64,000 bases of DNA, taken from the NCBI GenBank assembly GCA_003243275.1, contig QFQR01000002.1:372001-436000 (forward strand), written 5' to 3'. Numbering within the stretch: position 1 is the first letter of the stretch; each line of letters starts with the position of its first letter. The notes below the pieces were generated by a model, which had not been told where the DNA came from, did not search any database, and saw only the letters and a list, made by a program, of their open reading frames with translations. This DNA comes from Leifsonia xyli. Its GTDB lineage: Bacteria > Actinomycetota > Actinomycetes > Actinomycetales > Microbacteriaceae. A program made the position numbers and the translations under genes. Positions 1 through 8,480 of this stretch are shown here, one piece after another.

Positions 1-75
1 GCGGGGTTCGGTTTCACGCGTGTGCGACGCATCGCCAAGTGGCGCTGGGTGATGCGCCTCGAGGTGCCCGCGTAG
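1..75 (+). CDS. C-terminal end of an unidentified protein (truncated by window)
   Basis: Frame 1 is open from the first base to a TAG at 73-75 and encodes 24 residues rich in Arg, Trp and Val, ending in Leu-Glu-Val-Pro-Ala. The stretch up to the next gene on the same strand (start 171) contains no other plausible frame. The residue mix looks like the last helix or strand of a real enzyme, but there is too little to name a family. It could also be chance. Confidence 0.35.
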   Translation, partial: AGFGFTRVRRIAKWRWVMRLEVPA

Positions 76-170
76 CCGCTCGCCCGCCGTCGACGTGCGG
101 CGCGCGGCGAGGGGCGTGACCCCAGGACAGGCGACGCGTGGCGCGGGGTCCGAGCCGGTACCTTTGTCGC

Positions 171-572
171 ATGGCGACCCGGGCTGACAAGAAGCGTGCA
201 CGCGATCTCGTCGACACGCTCGTCTGGGATCTGCCTGAGATGAATCCGCGCCTCGGCACCCTCCCGCCGAACCCCGACGGGCTCGAGCACGCCGCCGAGT
301 TCGAGGTGCTGCCCGGCCTCAAGGCCGTGTGCTTCCCGGATGGCGACAGCTGGCGCGGGCTCCTCGTGCAGTACGACCCCGCGACCGGCCAGGTGACCTC
401 GACGATGGAGCACCAGATCCGTGCCCAGTCCGACGAGGATGCGCCGCGCTGGGCACAACTGGTGATCTACGACATCCTCGCGAGCGCGGTGAAGAGCGCC
501 CCCTCCGAGGCGGCGGCCGCCCTCCCGCGCGAGCGGCTCGCCAAGGTGGCGCAGCTGCTCGAGCGGCTCTGA
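171..572 (+). CDS. conserved hypothetical protein, 133 aa
   Basis: I do not recognise this protein. It is soluble, acidic in the middle and rich in Ala/Leu at the C-terminus, which looks like a helix (Ala-Leu-Pro-Arg-Glu-Arg-Leu-Ala-Lys). No signal peptide or membrane segment is visible. I chose the ATG at 171 rather than the in-frame ATG at 138: a TACCTT -10 element lies at 159-164, six bases upstream of 171, and there is no Shine-Dalgarno sequence, which suggests a leaderless message. The stop is 12 bases from the end of the convergent SDR gene. Confidence 0.7.
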   Translation: MATRADKKRARDLVDTLVWDLPEMNPRLGTLPPNPDGLEHAAEFEVLPGLKAVCFPDGDSWRGLLVQYDPATGQVTSTMEHQIRAQSDEDAPRWAQLVIYDILASAVKSAPSEAAAALPRERLAKVAQLLERL

Positions 573-584
573 GCGGCGCGACGC

Positions 585-1370
585 TCAGCGGATCTCGACG
601 AGCCGTCCCGCCATGCGCGTGAGCGCGTCGGCCGGCACCAGGCGGGTGCCCCAGGCGGTGAACGCGTTGGCGGCGCCCGACACCACGGTCGACGGCGTGC
701 GGCGCCGGTCGAGCGCGCGCAGGGTCACGCGGATCACGTCGTCCGGCTGCTGTACGCGCCCGACGGCGGCAGCCTCGGTGCCGACGACGTCGAAGAACTC
801 GGTGCGCGTCGCGCCGGGTGCCACGGCGAGCACCTTCACCCCGTGCGGGCGCGCCTCGGCCCACACCGCGCGCGTGAAGCTCAGCACGAAGGCTTTCGCG
901 GCACCGTAGACCGCCATCCGGGGGATCGGTTGGAAGGCCGCCGTGCTCGCGATGTTGACGATGGCACCGCGCCCGCGCTGCAGCAGCTCGGGCAGGAAGG
1001 CGCGCGTGATATCGACGAGGGCCGTCACATCGACGGCGATCTCGCGTTCGAGCAGTTCCGGGTCCGCATCGACGAGCAGATCGTGGCTGCCGAAGCCGGC
1101 GTTGTTGATGACGGCGTCGACCTCGCCGCTCACCGCCGCGCGGAGGGCGCGCCCCGCACCGGGGAGCGAGAGGTCGGCGGGCAGCACCTCGGCGCGGATG
1201 CCGTGCGCGGCCTCGAGCTCGGCCGCAAGCGCCTCGAGACGGTCGACCCGCCGCGCGACGAGCACGAGGTCGGCGCCGCGGGCGGCGAAGGCGCGTGCGT
1301 AGGCGGCGCCGAGCCCGGAGCTGGCGCCGGTCACGAGCACGCGGGTGGGGTTGTACACGGGATCCTCCAT
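585..1370 (-). CDS. short-chain dehydrogenase/reductase (SDR), classical type
   Basis: This is an NAD(P)-dependent oxidoreductase of 261 residues, the usual length for a classical SDR. It has the cofactor motif TGASSGLG near the N-terminus, NNAG in the central fold, the catalytic Ser of the IVNIAS strand and the YGAAK version of YxxxK, followed by a PGAT segment. The closest look-alikes are the acyl/steroid-type SDRs that sit next to TetR genes; the substrate cannot be read. I set the start at the ATG giving Met-Glu-Asp-Pro, because the upstream ATG at 1388 would place the start inside the operator. It is transcribed divergently from the TetR gene and is probably its target. Confidence 0.9.
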   Translation of the reverse strand: MEDPVYNPTRVLVTGASSGLGAAYARAFAARGADLVLVARRVDRLEALAAELEAAHGIRAEVLPADLSLPGAGRALRAAVSGEVDAVINNAGFGSHDLLVDADPELLEREIAVDVTALVDITRAFLPELLQRGRGAIVNIASTAAFQPIPRMAVYGAAKAFVLSFTRAVWAEARPHGVKVLAVAPGATRTEFFDVVGTEAAAVGRVQQPDDVIRVTLRALDRRRTPSTVVSGAANAFTAWGTRLVPADALTRMAGRLVEIR

Positions 1371-1372
1371 TC

Positions 1373-1388
1373 GTGAACAGCCGTTCAC
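1373..1388. promoter_or_regulatory. palindromic operator between SDR and TetR genes
   Basis: GTGAACAGCCGTTCAC is a perfect 6-4-6 inverted repeat in the short divergent region. Related half-sites follow (GTGAAC at 1397, GTGTACAC at 1405-1412), so the TetR protein may bind two adjacent sites and repress both itself and the SDR. The assignment to TetR is inference from position and symmetry. Confidence 0.65.
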
Positions 1389-1423
1389 CTAGGTCTGTGA
1401 ACATGTGTACACTGAACCGCACG

Positions 1424-2041
1424 ATGACGCAAGCCTCCGCCGACAGCCCCCCACGCATCCCGAACCCGCGAGGCGCGGGCGAGCGGCTGCGCGGCGAACT
1501 CGTGCTCGCCGCCCGTGAGCTGCTGACGGCGACCCCGGATGCGGCCCCCTTCTCGCTGCGCGCGGTCGCCAAGACGGTCGGCGTGGCGCCCTCGGCCGTC
1601 TACCGGCACTTCGCCTCCGTCGACGAGCTCATCCGGGCGGTGCTCGTCGACGGCAACGCCGAACTGCGCGAAGCCCTCGAACTCGGCGGCACCGCGCTCG
1701 ACCGCGCCGCGCTCGTGACCCTCGCCCGGCGCTACCTGCGATGGGGCACCGCCAACCCCGGCGCCTACCGGCTGCTGTTCGAGAGCGCCGACCGGCTGGG
1801 CCACGTCGCCGGCCCCGGTGCCCCCGGCTGGGACCTGATCGAGCTGCTCACCCGGGGCCTCGCGGCTGCGCACGGCGACGCATCCGAGGTCCTCGCGATC
1901 CGGCTGTGGACGGCACTCCACGGCCTCACCTCGCTGCGCGTGCACAAAGGTGATGAGCCCTGGCCGACGAGCGCCGAGCATGAGATCGAGGTGTTCATCG
2001 ACGCGCTGCTGCCCCCGGGCACAGCTCAAGTGCTGCCCTGA
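1424..2041 (+). CDS. TetR/AcrR family transcriptional regulator
   Basis: The 205-residue protein has an N-terminal helix-turn-helix (roughly residues 20-65) with the family pattern FSLRAVAKTVGVAPSAVYRHF. A TetR_C_33-like ligand domain follows, with the LARRYLRWGTANPGAYRLLF segment common in this subgroup. The ATG at 1424 gives a normal N-terminus; an in-frame ATG at 1403 is also possible but lies within the repeated operator half-sites. It is divergent from the SDR gene, whose expression it probably controls. The stop codon TGA (2039-2041) is part of the long inverted repeat that follows. Confidence 0.88.
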   Translation: MTQASADSPPRIPNPRGAGERLRGELVLAARELLTATPDAAPFSLRAVAKTVGVAPSAVYRHFASVDELIRAVLVDGNAELREALELGGTALDRAALVTLARRYLRWGTANPGAYRLLFESADRLGHVAGPGAPGWDLIELLTRGLAAAHGDASEVLAIRLWTALHGLTSLRVHKGDEPWPTSAEHEIEVFIDALLPPGTAQVLP

Positions 2042-2097
2042 GGCGTCACTTTGTGTCGCGCCGGGCGCCTGCGCGGCGACACAAAGTGACGCCTCAG
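2038..2097. terminator. 22-bp perfect inverted repeat between convergent genes
   Basis: Arms at 2038-2059 (starting CTGAGGCGTCAC) and 2076-2097 are exact reverse complements, separated by 16 bases. The TGA stop of the TetR gene lies in the left arm and the stop of the convergent permease (2094-2096) in the right arm. There is no T-run after either arm, so it is not a textbook intrinsic terminator, but its position fits a bidirectional transcription stop or 3'-end protecting hairpin. Confidence 0.75.
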
Positions 2098-3257
2098 GTG
2101 TGGGCGGGAGTGAGGGCGAGGGCGAGAGTGGCGAGCAGCACCGTGAGCGGGGCGGCGACCAGGCCCAGCAGCAGGTAGCGACGCCACGGCAGCTCGACGT
2201 CGAGTGCGCGCAGCCGGTCGTGCCACAGCAGCACGGCGAGCGAGGCCCACGGGGTGATGAGCGGACCCGCGTTGACGCCGACAAGCAGGGCTGCGATCCG
2301 CGCCGGCGAATCGGCGAGCGGCTCGAGCGCGAGGTACGCGGGGAGGTTGTTGACCGCGTTGGCGCCGACGAATCCGGATGCCGCCATCCGCAGCAGCGCG
2401 AGCGGATCGTCACCTGTGCCGGTGACGGTGCCGAGCAGAACGCCCAGGCCCAGGGCATGCCCCGCCTCCACCACGAGGAAGAGTCCGCAGGCGAACAGCA
2501 GGAGCCCCCACGGAACCAACCCGACGCGCAGCCGGCTTCTCCCGCGCACAGCGAAGACGGCCACCAGCACGAGCGCAGCCCCCGTCGCCGGAACCCACAC
2601 CGGGAGTCCGCTCACGAGCAACGGGATGAGCACCGCGACGACCGTCGCCGCGACCCAGAACAGCACGCGATCCTGCGGCTCCTCCGCCGCCGACGGCGTG
2701 TACCTGGTGCCGAGCTCGCGGCGGAACAGGACCGCGATCACCGCGCACGGCACCAGGATCGCAACGATCGCAGGGGCCGCCATGAGCGCCGCGAACCGGC
2801 CGGGGTCGGAGAAGCCGAGCGCGTGCTCGGCGAGCAGGTTGGTGAGGTTCGAAACCGGCAGCAGCAGCGAGCCGGTGTTCGCGAGCCACACCGTGGTGAG
2901 CGCGAACGGCAACGGCGGATAGCCGTGGCGTCGGGCGAGCAGCACGACGACGGGAGTCAGCAGCACGGCCGTCGTGTCGAGCGAGAGGAAGATCGTCGAG
3001 GTCGTGGCGAGCAGCACGACGAGCAGCCACAGGATCCAGCCGCGCCCGCGTCCGAGCCGCGCCAGGCGCTCCGCGACCGCCGAGAACAGCCCCGCAGCAT
3101 CCGCCAGCTCGGCCACCACCGTCACCGCGACGGCGAACAGCAGCACCGGCCAGACGCGCGCGGCGACCGCCACCGCATCCGGAAGCGGCAGCACGCCCGC
3201 GGCGACGGCGACGGCGCCGACCAGCAGCAGACCGGCACCGACGATCGCGAGACGCAC
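2094..3257 (-). CDS. ArsB/NhaD/SLC13-type ion transporter permease
   Basis: This is an integral membrane protein of about 387 residues with some ten hydrophobic segments. Two family signatures are clear: LPVSNLTNLL after the first half, and NNLPAYLALEP in the second half, both typical of ArsB and related anion permeases of the ion transporter superfamily. No arsR, arsC or other arsenic gene is nearby, so the transported ion is open. The start is uncertain: the GTG at 3257 leaves a clean gap to the divergent GNAT gene, while a GTG at 3299 would overlap that gene. The end lies in the long inverted repeat. Confidence 0.8.
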   Translation of the reverse strand: MRLAIVGAGLLLVGAVAVAAGVLPLPDAVAVAARVWPVLLFAVAVTVVAELADAAGLFSAVAERLARLGRGRGWILWLLVVLLATTSTIFLSLDTTAVLLTPVVVLLARRHGYPPLPFALTTVWLANTGSLLLPVSNLTNLLAEHALGFSDPGRFAALMAAPAIVAILVPCAVIAVLFRRELGTRYTPSAAEEPQDRVLFWVAATVVAVLIPLLVSGLPVWVPATGAALVLVAVFAVRGRSRLRVGLVPWGLLLFACGLFLVVEAGHALGLGVLLGTVTGTGDDPLALLRMAASGFVGANAVNNLPAYLALEPLADSPARIAALLVGVNAGPLITPWASLAVLLWHDRLRALDVELPWRRYLLLGLVAAPLTVLLATLALALTPAHT

Positions 3258-3291
3258 CGGATGAGCGTACGACCGCGCGAGAATGGATGCG

Positions 3292-3759
3292 ATGAGCACC
3301 CCCGTGATCGCCCTCGGCGAGCTGGACGACCCGCGCGTGCTGCGCCTGCTCGAGGCCCACCTCGCCGACATGCACGCCACCTCGCCGCCCGAGAGCGTGC
3401 ACGCGCTCGACGTGTCGGGGCTGCAACATCCGGCCATCACCTTCTGGGTGCTCGCCGACGGCGACGAACTGCTCGGCTGCGTCGCGCTCAAAGAGCTCGA
3501 CGCCCGGCACGGCGAGCTGAAGTCGATGCGCACGGATGCCGCGGCACGCGGGCGCGGACTCGGCCGGATGCTGCTCGCACACGTGGTGGGCGAGGCGCGC
3601 GCCCGCGGATACCGCAGGCTCAGCCTCGAGACCGGCACGGAGGACTTCTTCCGTCCCGCCCGCGCGCTGTACGCCGGCGCCGGGTTCGTGGAGACCGGGC
3701 CGTTCGCCGACTACGTGCTCGATGTGAACTCGGTGTACCTGACGCTCGAACTCGGCTGA
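3292..3759 (+). CDS. GNAT family N-acetyltransferase
   Basis: This 155-residue protein has the acetyl-CoA pyrophosphate-binding loop RGRGLGRMLL and the following LETG...F.PARALYAGAGF segment that closes the GNAT fold. Members of this subgroup acetylate small amines or protein N-termini, and the substrate cannot be inferred here. Two in-frame ATGs exist (3283 and 3292); the second gives the usual short N-terminus. It stands alone, divergent from the permease, and is followed four bases after its stop by a full copy of the dispersed repeat. Confidence 0.85.
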   Translation: MSTPVIALGELDDPRVLRLLEAHLADMHATSPPESVHALDVSGLQHPAITFWVLADGDELLGCVALKELDARHGELKSMRTDAAARGRGLGRMLLAHVVGEARARGYRRLSLETGTEDFFRPARALYAGAGFVETGPFADYVLDVNSVYLTLELG

Positions 3760-3763
3760 CGGG

Positions 3764-3860
3764 GGTCTCGATACGCCGCTGCGCGGCTACTCGACCAGCG
3801 GGGTGGGGCTGCTGCGGGGTACTCGACCGGGGCGGGTGGCCGCGGGGTGCTCGACGCTGG
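3764..3860 (+). repeat. dispersed intergenic repeat: one full copy plus decayed half-copies
   Basis: The full copy (3764-3801) runs from GGTCTCGATACGCC through the small hairpin GCCGC-TGC-GCGGC to CTACTCGACCAGCGG. Two degraded half-copies follow, centred on ACTCGACCGG (about 3820) and GCTCGACGCTGG (about 3850). The same unit occurs inverted at 11321-11358 and, decayed, at several other post-stop positions in the window. Its function is unknown; the position right after a stop codon would fit a transcript-end hairpin. Confidence 0.85.
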
Positions 3861-3909
3861 GGCGCTCGCGGAGCAGAATCGACGCGACGCCCGAGGCGAG
3901 GAGACGACG

Positions 3910-4302
3910 ATGGACTTCTTCCAGTGGACCGTGACTTGGCTGTGGGTCATGTTCGAGACGTTCGTGTGGGTCGCGACGCTGCTGATCCTCTTCCTCGTCA
4001 TCGTCGACCTGTTCCGAGATCACGCGCTCCCCGGTGTCGCGAAGGCTGCCTGGCTCATCGTGTTGCTGCTTCTGCCGCTGCTCGGCACCCTCGCCTACAT
4101 CATCGTGCGGGGGCGCGGCATGGCGTCGCGCTGGACGAGGGCGCGCGCGGTGGTGCCCGAACAGGAGTGGAAGCCCGCCGCATCCGCGTCGCCCGTCGAC
4201 GACATCACCCGGGCGAAGGCCCTCCTCGACGCCGGCGCCATCAGCCGGGGGGAGTTCGACGCCCTCAAATCGAAGGCGCTGGGCCGCGGATACTTCGGAT
4301 AG
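3910..4302 (+). CDS. small membrane protein with PLDc_N-like and SHOCT domains
   Basis: The 130-residue protein has two N-terminal membrane helices (about residues 10-32 and 42-65, the second ending LLPLLGTLAYIIVRGRGM). This is the pattern of the PLDc_N-type membrane module. A linker leads to a C-terminal SHOCT domain (about residues 98-126, DITRAKALLDAGAISRGEFD), a short oligomerisation motif found at protein ends. The start at 3910 is preceded by GAGGAGACG, a usable ribosome site. The role is unknown; proteins of this layout are common in actinobacteria. Confidence 0.82.
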   Translation: MDFFQWTVTWLWVMFETFVWVATLLILFLVIVDLFRDHALPGVAKAAWLIVLLLLPLLGTLAYIIVRGRGMASRWTRARAVVPEQEWKPAASASPVDDITRAKALLDAGAISRGEFDALKSKALGRGYFG

Positions 4303-4397
4303 ACCGGGTTTCGCTCCCGGGTTCGCGGGGTTGCGCGACCTATCGTGGCCATGTGTGGCCTGCCAATCGACGGGATGACGACTCCGGGGAGATCCCG

Positions 4398-7300
4398 GTG
4401 AGCCCGAACGCGTCCCCGCAGCCGGCGACGGCGCCGCTGCTCGCTCCCGCCCCCGCGGCCCGAGACGTCGCGGAGCCTGTGCGCGACGACTGGCGCGAGG
4501 AACTCGCCCAGCTCGGCGGCAGTTCGCCGCTGCTGCACTTCGTCGACTCGCCGACGACGCGCATCGAGCTGTCGACGACCCACCCCGGCGGCCTCGCCCG
4601 GTTCATCACCGGCAAGTCGACGCTGCTGTCCCAGCTGATCCGCGACGACCTCGCGCTGCGCGGTGCGCGGATCGCCGCCGAGCGCATCACGGCACGCAGC
4701 CTCGACCTCGCCACGACGCGCGGCATCGACGTCGTGCACCTCGGCATCGGCCTCGTGCGCTGGACCCACGACCGTGTCGACTACTGCGCACCGCTGCTGC
4801 TGCGTCCGCTCGCCATCCGGCGCCACGGTCGCGACTTCGAGCTGCGGATGCGGGGGGCCGCCGCGCTGAACCCGGCGCTCGCCCGCGCGCTCGAGACCCA
4901 GTACGGCATCTCGCTCGACGCCGCCACCTTCGTGGCGCTCTCCGACGACGACGGCACCTTCAAGCCGAACGCGGTCATCGACCAGCTGCGCCGCCTCACC
5001 GGGCACCTCGGCGAGATCGCCGTGCAGCCGCGTCTGGTCGTCTCCAGCTTCGAGGAGGTCGCCCCGGCGCTCGTCGCCGATGCGAAGAACCTCGGGCATC
5101 CGGTGCTCGACGCGGTCGCGGGTGACGCGACCGCGAAGTGGGCGCTCGAGGAGGGCTTCCAGGCGGTCGAGGCGGTCGACCCCGACCGGCGCGACCCCTC
5201 CACCGACTCCCTGCTGCTCGACGCCGACGCCGAGCAGGAGCACATCGTGGCGCAGATCGCCGCGGGCAACTCGCTCGTGGTGCGCACCATGCCAGGCACC
5301 GGGGCGACCCAGACGATCGTCAACGCGCTCGGGATGCTCGTCGGGCAGAACAAGCGCGTGCTCGTCGTGGGGCCTCGCCGGGCGAGCCTCCGCGGCATCG
5401 CGCAGCGGCTCGGGGATGTGGGCCTCGCCGGCATGGCCGTGTCGCCGTCGAGCCTGCGACGGGATGTGGTGCGCGGCATCGCCCGCAACGAGAAGGCCAC
5501 CCAGCCGCAGCTCGCCGACGTCGACGAGGCGCTCGTGCGGCTGCGCAGCGTGCTCATCGACTACCGTGAGGCGCTCTCGCACACCGACGAGAGCCTGTGG
5601 GTGTCGGTGTTCGACTGCGTGGCCGAGCTGTCGCGCCTCGCGTTGCTGCCGCATCCGCCGACCACGACGGCCCGGCTGAGCCCGCACGCCGTGCGTGCGC
5701 TCGCGGGCGACCGCGCGCGGGTCGCCGCCACCATGGTCGAGGCGGCGCGGATGGGCGAGTTCCGCTACGGACCGGGGGATTCCCCCTGGTACGGGGCCCA
5801 GTTCGCCAACGGTGCCGACGCCGCGCGCGCCCATGCGCTGGCGAAGAAGCTGCATGCCGAACTGCTCCCGCGCCTGCTCGTGAAGGCGAACGAGGTGGTC
5901 GGGAAGACCCGGATGCGCCCCTTCACGACTGTCGCCGAGCTCGGCGTCTACCTGCGGCTGCTGGCCGATCTGCGCGACACCCTCGACAAGTTCGAGCCGG
6001 CGGTGTTCGACCGTTCCCTCTCGGAGCTGATCGTGGCGACCGCACCGCGTCGCGACGCCCCGGAGATGTCAGGAGCCAACCGCCGGCGGCTCAAGAAGCT
6101 CGCCCGGGAATATGTCCGTCCCGGCATGCACGTCGGCGATCTGCACGAGGCGCTCACCGCGATCCAGCAGCAGCGCATCCTCTGGCAGCGCTATGTGACG
6201 GCGGGCGTCACCCCCGAGGTGCCGACCGGGATCTCTGATGTGCAGGTCGCCTGGCAGCAGGTCACCGCCGACCTCGCCGATCTCGACGATCCGCTCGGGC
6301 GCACGAGCCCCGAGACCCGGCTCGCGGGCCTGCCGCTGCACCAGCTCTCCGCGCTGCTCGAGCAGCTCGCGGCCGAGTCGGATGTGCTGAGCAACCTGCA
6401 GGAGCGCAGCGCCCTCATGCAGGAGCTGCGCACCCTCGACCTCGACGACTTCATCGCCGACCTCGCCGCCCGGCACGTGCCTGAGCAGCAGGTGCCGGCC
6501 GAGCTCGAGCTCGCCTGGTGGCGCTCGGCGCTCGACGGGATGCTCGCGGGCGACCGCGCCCTGCTCGGCGCGAAGACGGATGTGCTGCAGCGGCTCGAGG
6601 CCGACTTCCGGCTCGTCGACGAGGCGCACCAGCAGGGAAGCGCCGGTCAGCTCGCCTGGCAGCTCGCCGAGAGCTGGCGCATCGGCATCATCGACTGGCC
6701 AGACGAGGCCGCGGCCCTCAAGCAGCTCATCACCTCGGGTGCGCTCGACTCCGAAACGCTGCAGCGTTTGGCACCGCACCTCTCGCGCACGGTCGCGCCG
6801 ATCTGGCTCGCCTCGCCCTACGAGGTCGACGAGGTCAGCGACACCCTGCCGATCGACGTCGTCGTGCTCGTCGACGCGGGGGCGACGACCATCGCCGAGA
6901 ACGTCGGCGCCATCCGACGTGCACGTCAGGTGATCGCCTTCGGCGACCCCGTGACGCAGACGCCCGCCCCCTTCCGCATCGGCCTCGACGAGGGCGAGGA
7001 GTCGCCCGTCGCGGTCGCCTACCCCTCGGCGTACACGATGCCGGTGCGGGTCGTCGCGGATGCGGTCGCGGTCGAGGCCGACGACGAACGTGAGCTCGAC
7101 GATGTCGATGCGCCCGCCGCCCAGGCTGCGCAAACAGCGGATGGCGAGGCCGGTGCGGCGGACACCGCCGCCGACGCGCCCTCCGAGCCGACTGCCGTCC
7201 CCGCCGAGCGCGACCTGCACGGCCAGTCGGCGTTCGCACGCCTCGCGAGCGTGTTGCCCACGCTGAGCCTCACCCGCAGCTACCGCGCAGGCGGCGAAGA

Positions 7301-8276
7301 CCTCGCCGAGCTCGTCAACCGCCGCTTCTACGGCGGCCGCATCGACGCGCTGCCCTGGGCAGGCTCGTTCCTCGGCCACGGCAGCCTCTCGCTCGACTAC
7401 ATCGAGAACGGCACGGGCCTTCCCGACCCCGAGACCGGCGCCGTCGAGTCGGTCGACGCGGAGGTGGCGCGCGCGCTCGAACTGGTCGTCGCGCACGCCG
7501 AGACCCGCCCGCGCGAATCGCTCATGGTGGTGAGCGCCTCCGAGAAGCATGCCGTTCGCGTCATGAACGCCGTGCTCGCCAAGATGGCCACGCATCCGCA
7601 GCTCAGCGAGTTCGTGCTCGGCGAGCGGTCCGAGCCGTTCGCGGTGCTGCCGCTCGAACGCGCCGTCGCGCAGAGCCGCGACCGCGTCGTGTTCTCGCTC
7701 GGTTACGGTCGCACCCCGCACGGACGTGTGCTGAGCGACTTCGGCGCACTCGGACGCCCCGGCGGCGAACGCCTGCTCGCGGTCGCCATGACGCGCGCCC
7801 GCCGCTCGCTCGTGATCCTCACCTGCGTGCAGCCGGAGGATCTCGACGAGACCCGCATGAAGCACGGTGCCGTCGCGCTCGCCGAACTGCTAGGCGAGAT
7901 CGCCACCCGCCGTGCCGAACCGCCGCTGCCCGACGACTCCGACCCGATGCTCGTCGACCTCTCGCAGCGCCTTGAGGCGCGCGGCCTGCGGGTCGCACTC
8001 GGGCACCGCGGCAAGCTGGGGCTCGTGGCCGCCAACGGAGGCATGTGCGTCATCGTCGACACCGACGCGGTGTTCACGGGGCGCAGCCTGCGCGAGGCGC
8101 TCCGCCTGCGGCCCGAGGTGCTGCGGCGACTCGGGTGGCACTACGCGCGCGTGCACGCCTTCGAGCTGTTCACCGATCCGGATGCCGTCGCCGACCGCAT
8201 CGCACGGATGGCGGGGCTCGCGGGCGGGCCCGTCACCGAGGAGATCCCGGTCGTTGCCGGATACACCGCGCACTGA
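4398..8276 (+). CDS. DUF4011 / SF1 helicase-like / Vsr-like giant protein, apparently inactive
   Basis: The protein has 1292 residues. The N-terminal 200 resemble DUF4011 (RIAAERI..RSLDLATTRGIDVVHLGIGLV, APLLLRPLAI, LNPALARALE). An SF1 helicase-like core follows, and the end resembles the Vsr/DUF559 nuclease fold (LRLRPEVLRRLGWHYARVHAFELF). Key catalytic residues are missing. The Walker A loop reads P299-GTGATQT, with Ala303 where Lys is expected. Motif II reads VLVDAGA with Ala827 in place of Glu, and motif III reads GDPVTQTP instead of GDPKQLPP. The nuclease-like end lacks the D...E-C-D residues. Motif IV (SLTRSYRAGGEDL) and motif VI (VAMTRARRSL, about 1131) remain, so this looks like a scaffold or sensor derived from a helicase. 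The GTG start at 4398 has GGGGAG seven bases upstream; the ORF continues open upstream but that part is non-coding. Confidence 0.85.
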   Translation: MSPNASPQPATAPLLAPAPAARDVAEPVRDDWREELAQLGGSSPLLHFVDSPTTRIELSTTHPGGLARFITGKSTLLSQLIRDDLALRGARIAAERITARSLDLATTRGIDVVHLGIGLVRWTHDRVDYCAPLLLRPLAIRRHGRDFELRMRGAAALNPALARALETQYGISLDAATFVALSDDDGTFKPNAVIDQLRRLTGHLGEIAVQPRLVVSSFEEVAPALVADAKNLGHPVLDAVAGDATAKWALEEGFQAVEAVDPDRRDPSTDSLLLDADAEQEHIVAQIAAGNSLVVRTMPGTGATQTIVNALGMLVGQNKRVLVVGPRRASLRGIAQRLGDVGLAGMAVSPSSLRRDVVRGIARNEKATQPQLADVDEALVRLRSVLIDYREALSHTDESLWVSVFDCVAELSRLALLPHPPTTTARLSPHAVRALAGDRARVAATMVEAARMGEFRYGPGDSPWYGAQFANGADAARAHALAKKLHAELLPRLLVKANEVVGKTRMRPFTTVAELGVYLRLLADLRDTLDKFEPAVFDRSLSELIVATAPRRDAPEMSGANRRRLKKLAREYVRPGMHVGDLHEALTAIQQQRILWQRYVTAGVTPEVPTGISDVQVAWQQVTADLADLDDPLGRTSPETRLAGLPLHQLSALLEQLAAESDVLSNLQERSALMQELRTLDLDDFIADLAARHVPEQQVPAELELAWWRSALDGMLAGDRALLGAKTDVLQRLEADFRLVDEAHQQGSAGQLAWQLAESWRIGIIDWPDEAAALKQLITSGALDSETLQRLAPHLSRTVAPIWLASPYEVDEVSDTLPIDVVVLVDAGATTIAENVGAIRRARQVIAFGDPVTQTPAPFRIGLDEGEESPVAVAYPSAYTMPVRVVADAVAVEADDERELDDVDAPAAQAAQTADGEAGAADTAADAPSEPTAVPAERDLHGQSAFARLASVLPTLSLTRSYRAGGEDLAELVNRRFYGGRIDALPWAGSFLGHGSLSLDYIENGTGLPDPETGAVESVDAEVARALELVVAHAETRPRESLMVVSASEKHAVRVMNAVLAKMATHPQLSEFVLGERSEPFAVLPLERAVAQSRDRVVFSLGYGRTPHGRVLSDFGALGRPGGERLLAVAMTRARRSLVILTCVQPEDLDETRMKHGAVALAELLGEIATRRAEPPLPDDSDPMLVDLSQRLEARGLRVALGHRGKLGLVAANGGMCVIVDTDAVFTGRSLREALRLRPEVLRRLGWHYARVHAFELFTDPDAVADRIARMAGLAGGPVTEEIPVVAGYTAH

Positions 8277-8319
8277 CGACGCCGAGCCTCCCGCGCCGCG
8301 ACCTCGGCGCAGGCGCCGG

Positions 8320-8433
8320 GTGACGACCGAGCCCGCGCCCGGCAGCGACCCGCATCCGGCTCCCGAGCCGCCGCGGCACACGAGCACCGAGAACGATGAG
8401 CGGATGCGGCGCGAGAAACCGCCGCACTACTAG
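8320..8433 (+). CDS. small conserved-looking protein, 37 aa
   Basis: A GTG at 8320 opens a 37-residue frame: a Pro-rich start (TTEPAPGSDPHPAPEPP) and a charged tail, ENDERMRREKPPHY. I have the impression that short proteins ending in NDER/NDAR...KPPH-aromatic are common in Microbacteriaceae, but that is recall and not a search. It follows the helicase-like gene by 43 bases and may be co-transcribed. The ribosome site is weak, so the call stays moderate. Confidence 0.5.
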   Translation: MTTEPAPGSDPHPAPEPPRHTSTENDERMRREKPPHY

Positions 8434-8443
8434 CGGGCGCGGG

Positions 8444-8474
8444 GCGTGCCGCTGCGCGGGTGCTCGCCCGGCGG
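8444..8474 (+). repeat. decayed copy of the dispersed repeat
   Basis: GTGCCGCTGCGCGGGTGCTCG followed by CCCGGCGG matches the second half of the unit at 3764-3801 with several changes. It lies between the convergent ends of the 37-aa ORF and mscL. Confidence 0.5.
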
Positions 8475-8480
8475 CCCGCG

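Noticed and set aside
2094..3257. Arsenic resistance locus
   Set aside because: Only a permease of the broad ArsB/SLC13 type is present; no arsR, arsC, arsA or arsenic-responsive site nearby.
1950..4397. In-frame upstream extension of the helicase-like protein by about 816 residues
   Set aside because: It runs antisense through the permease and across GNAT and SHOCT genes, is full of Arg/Gln/His low complexity, and a good GTG with GGGGAG exists at 4398.
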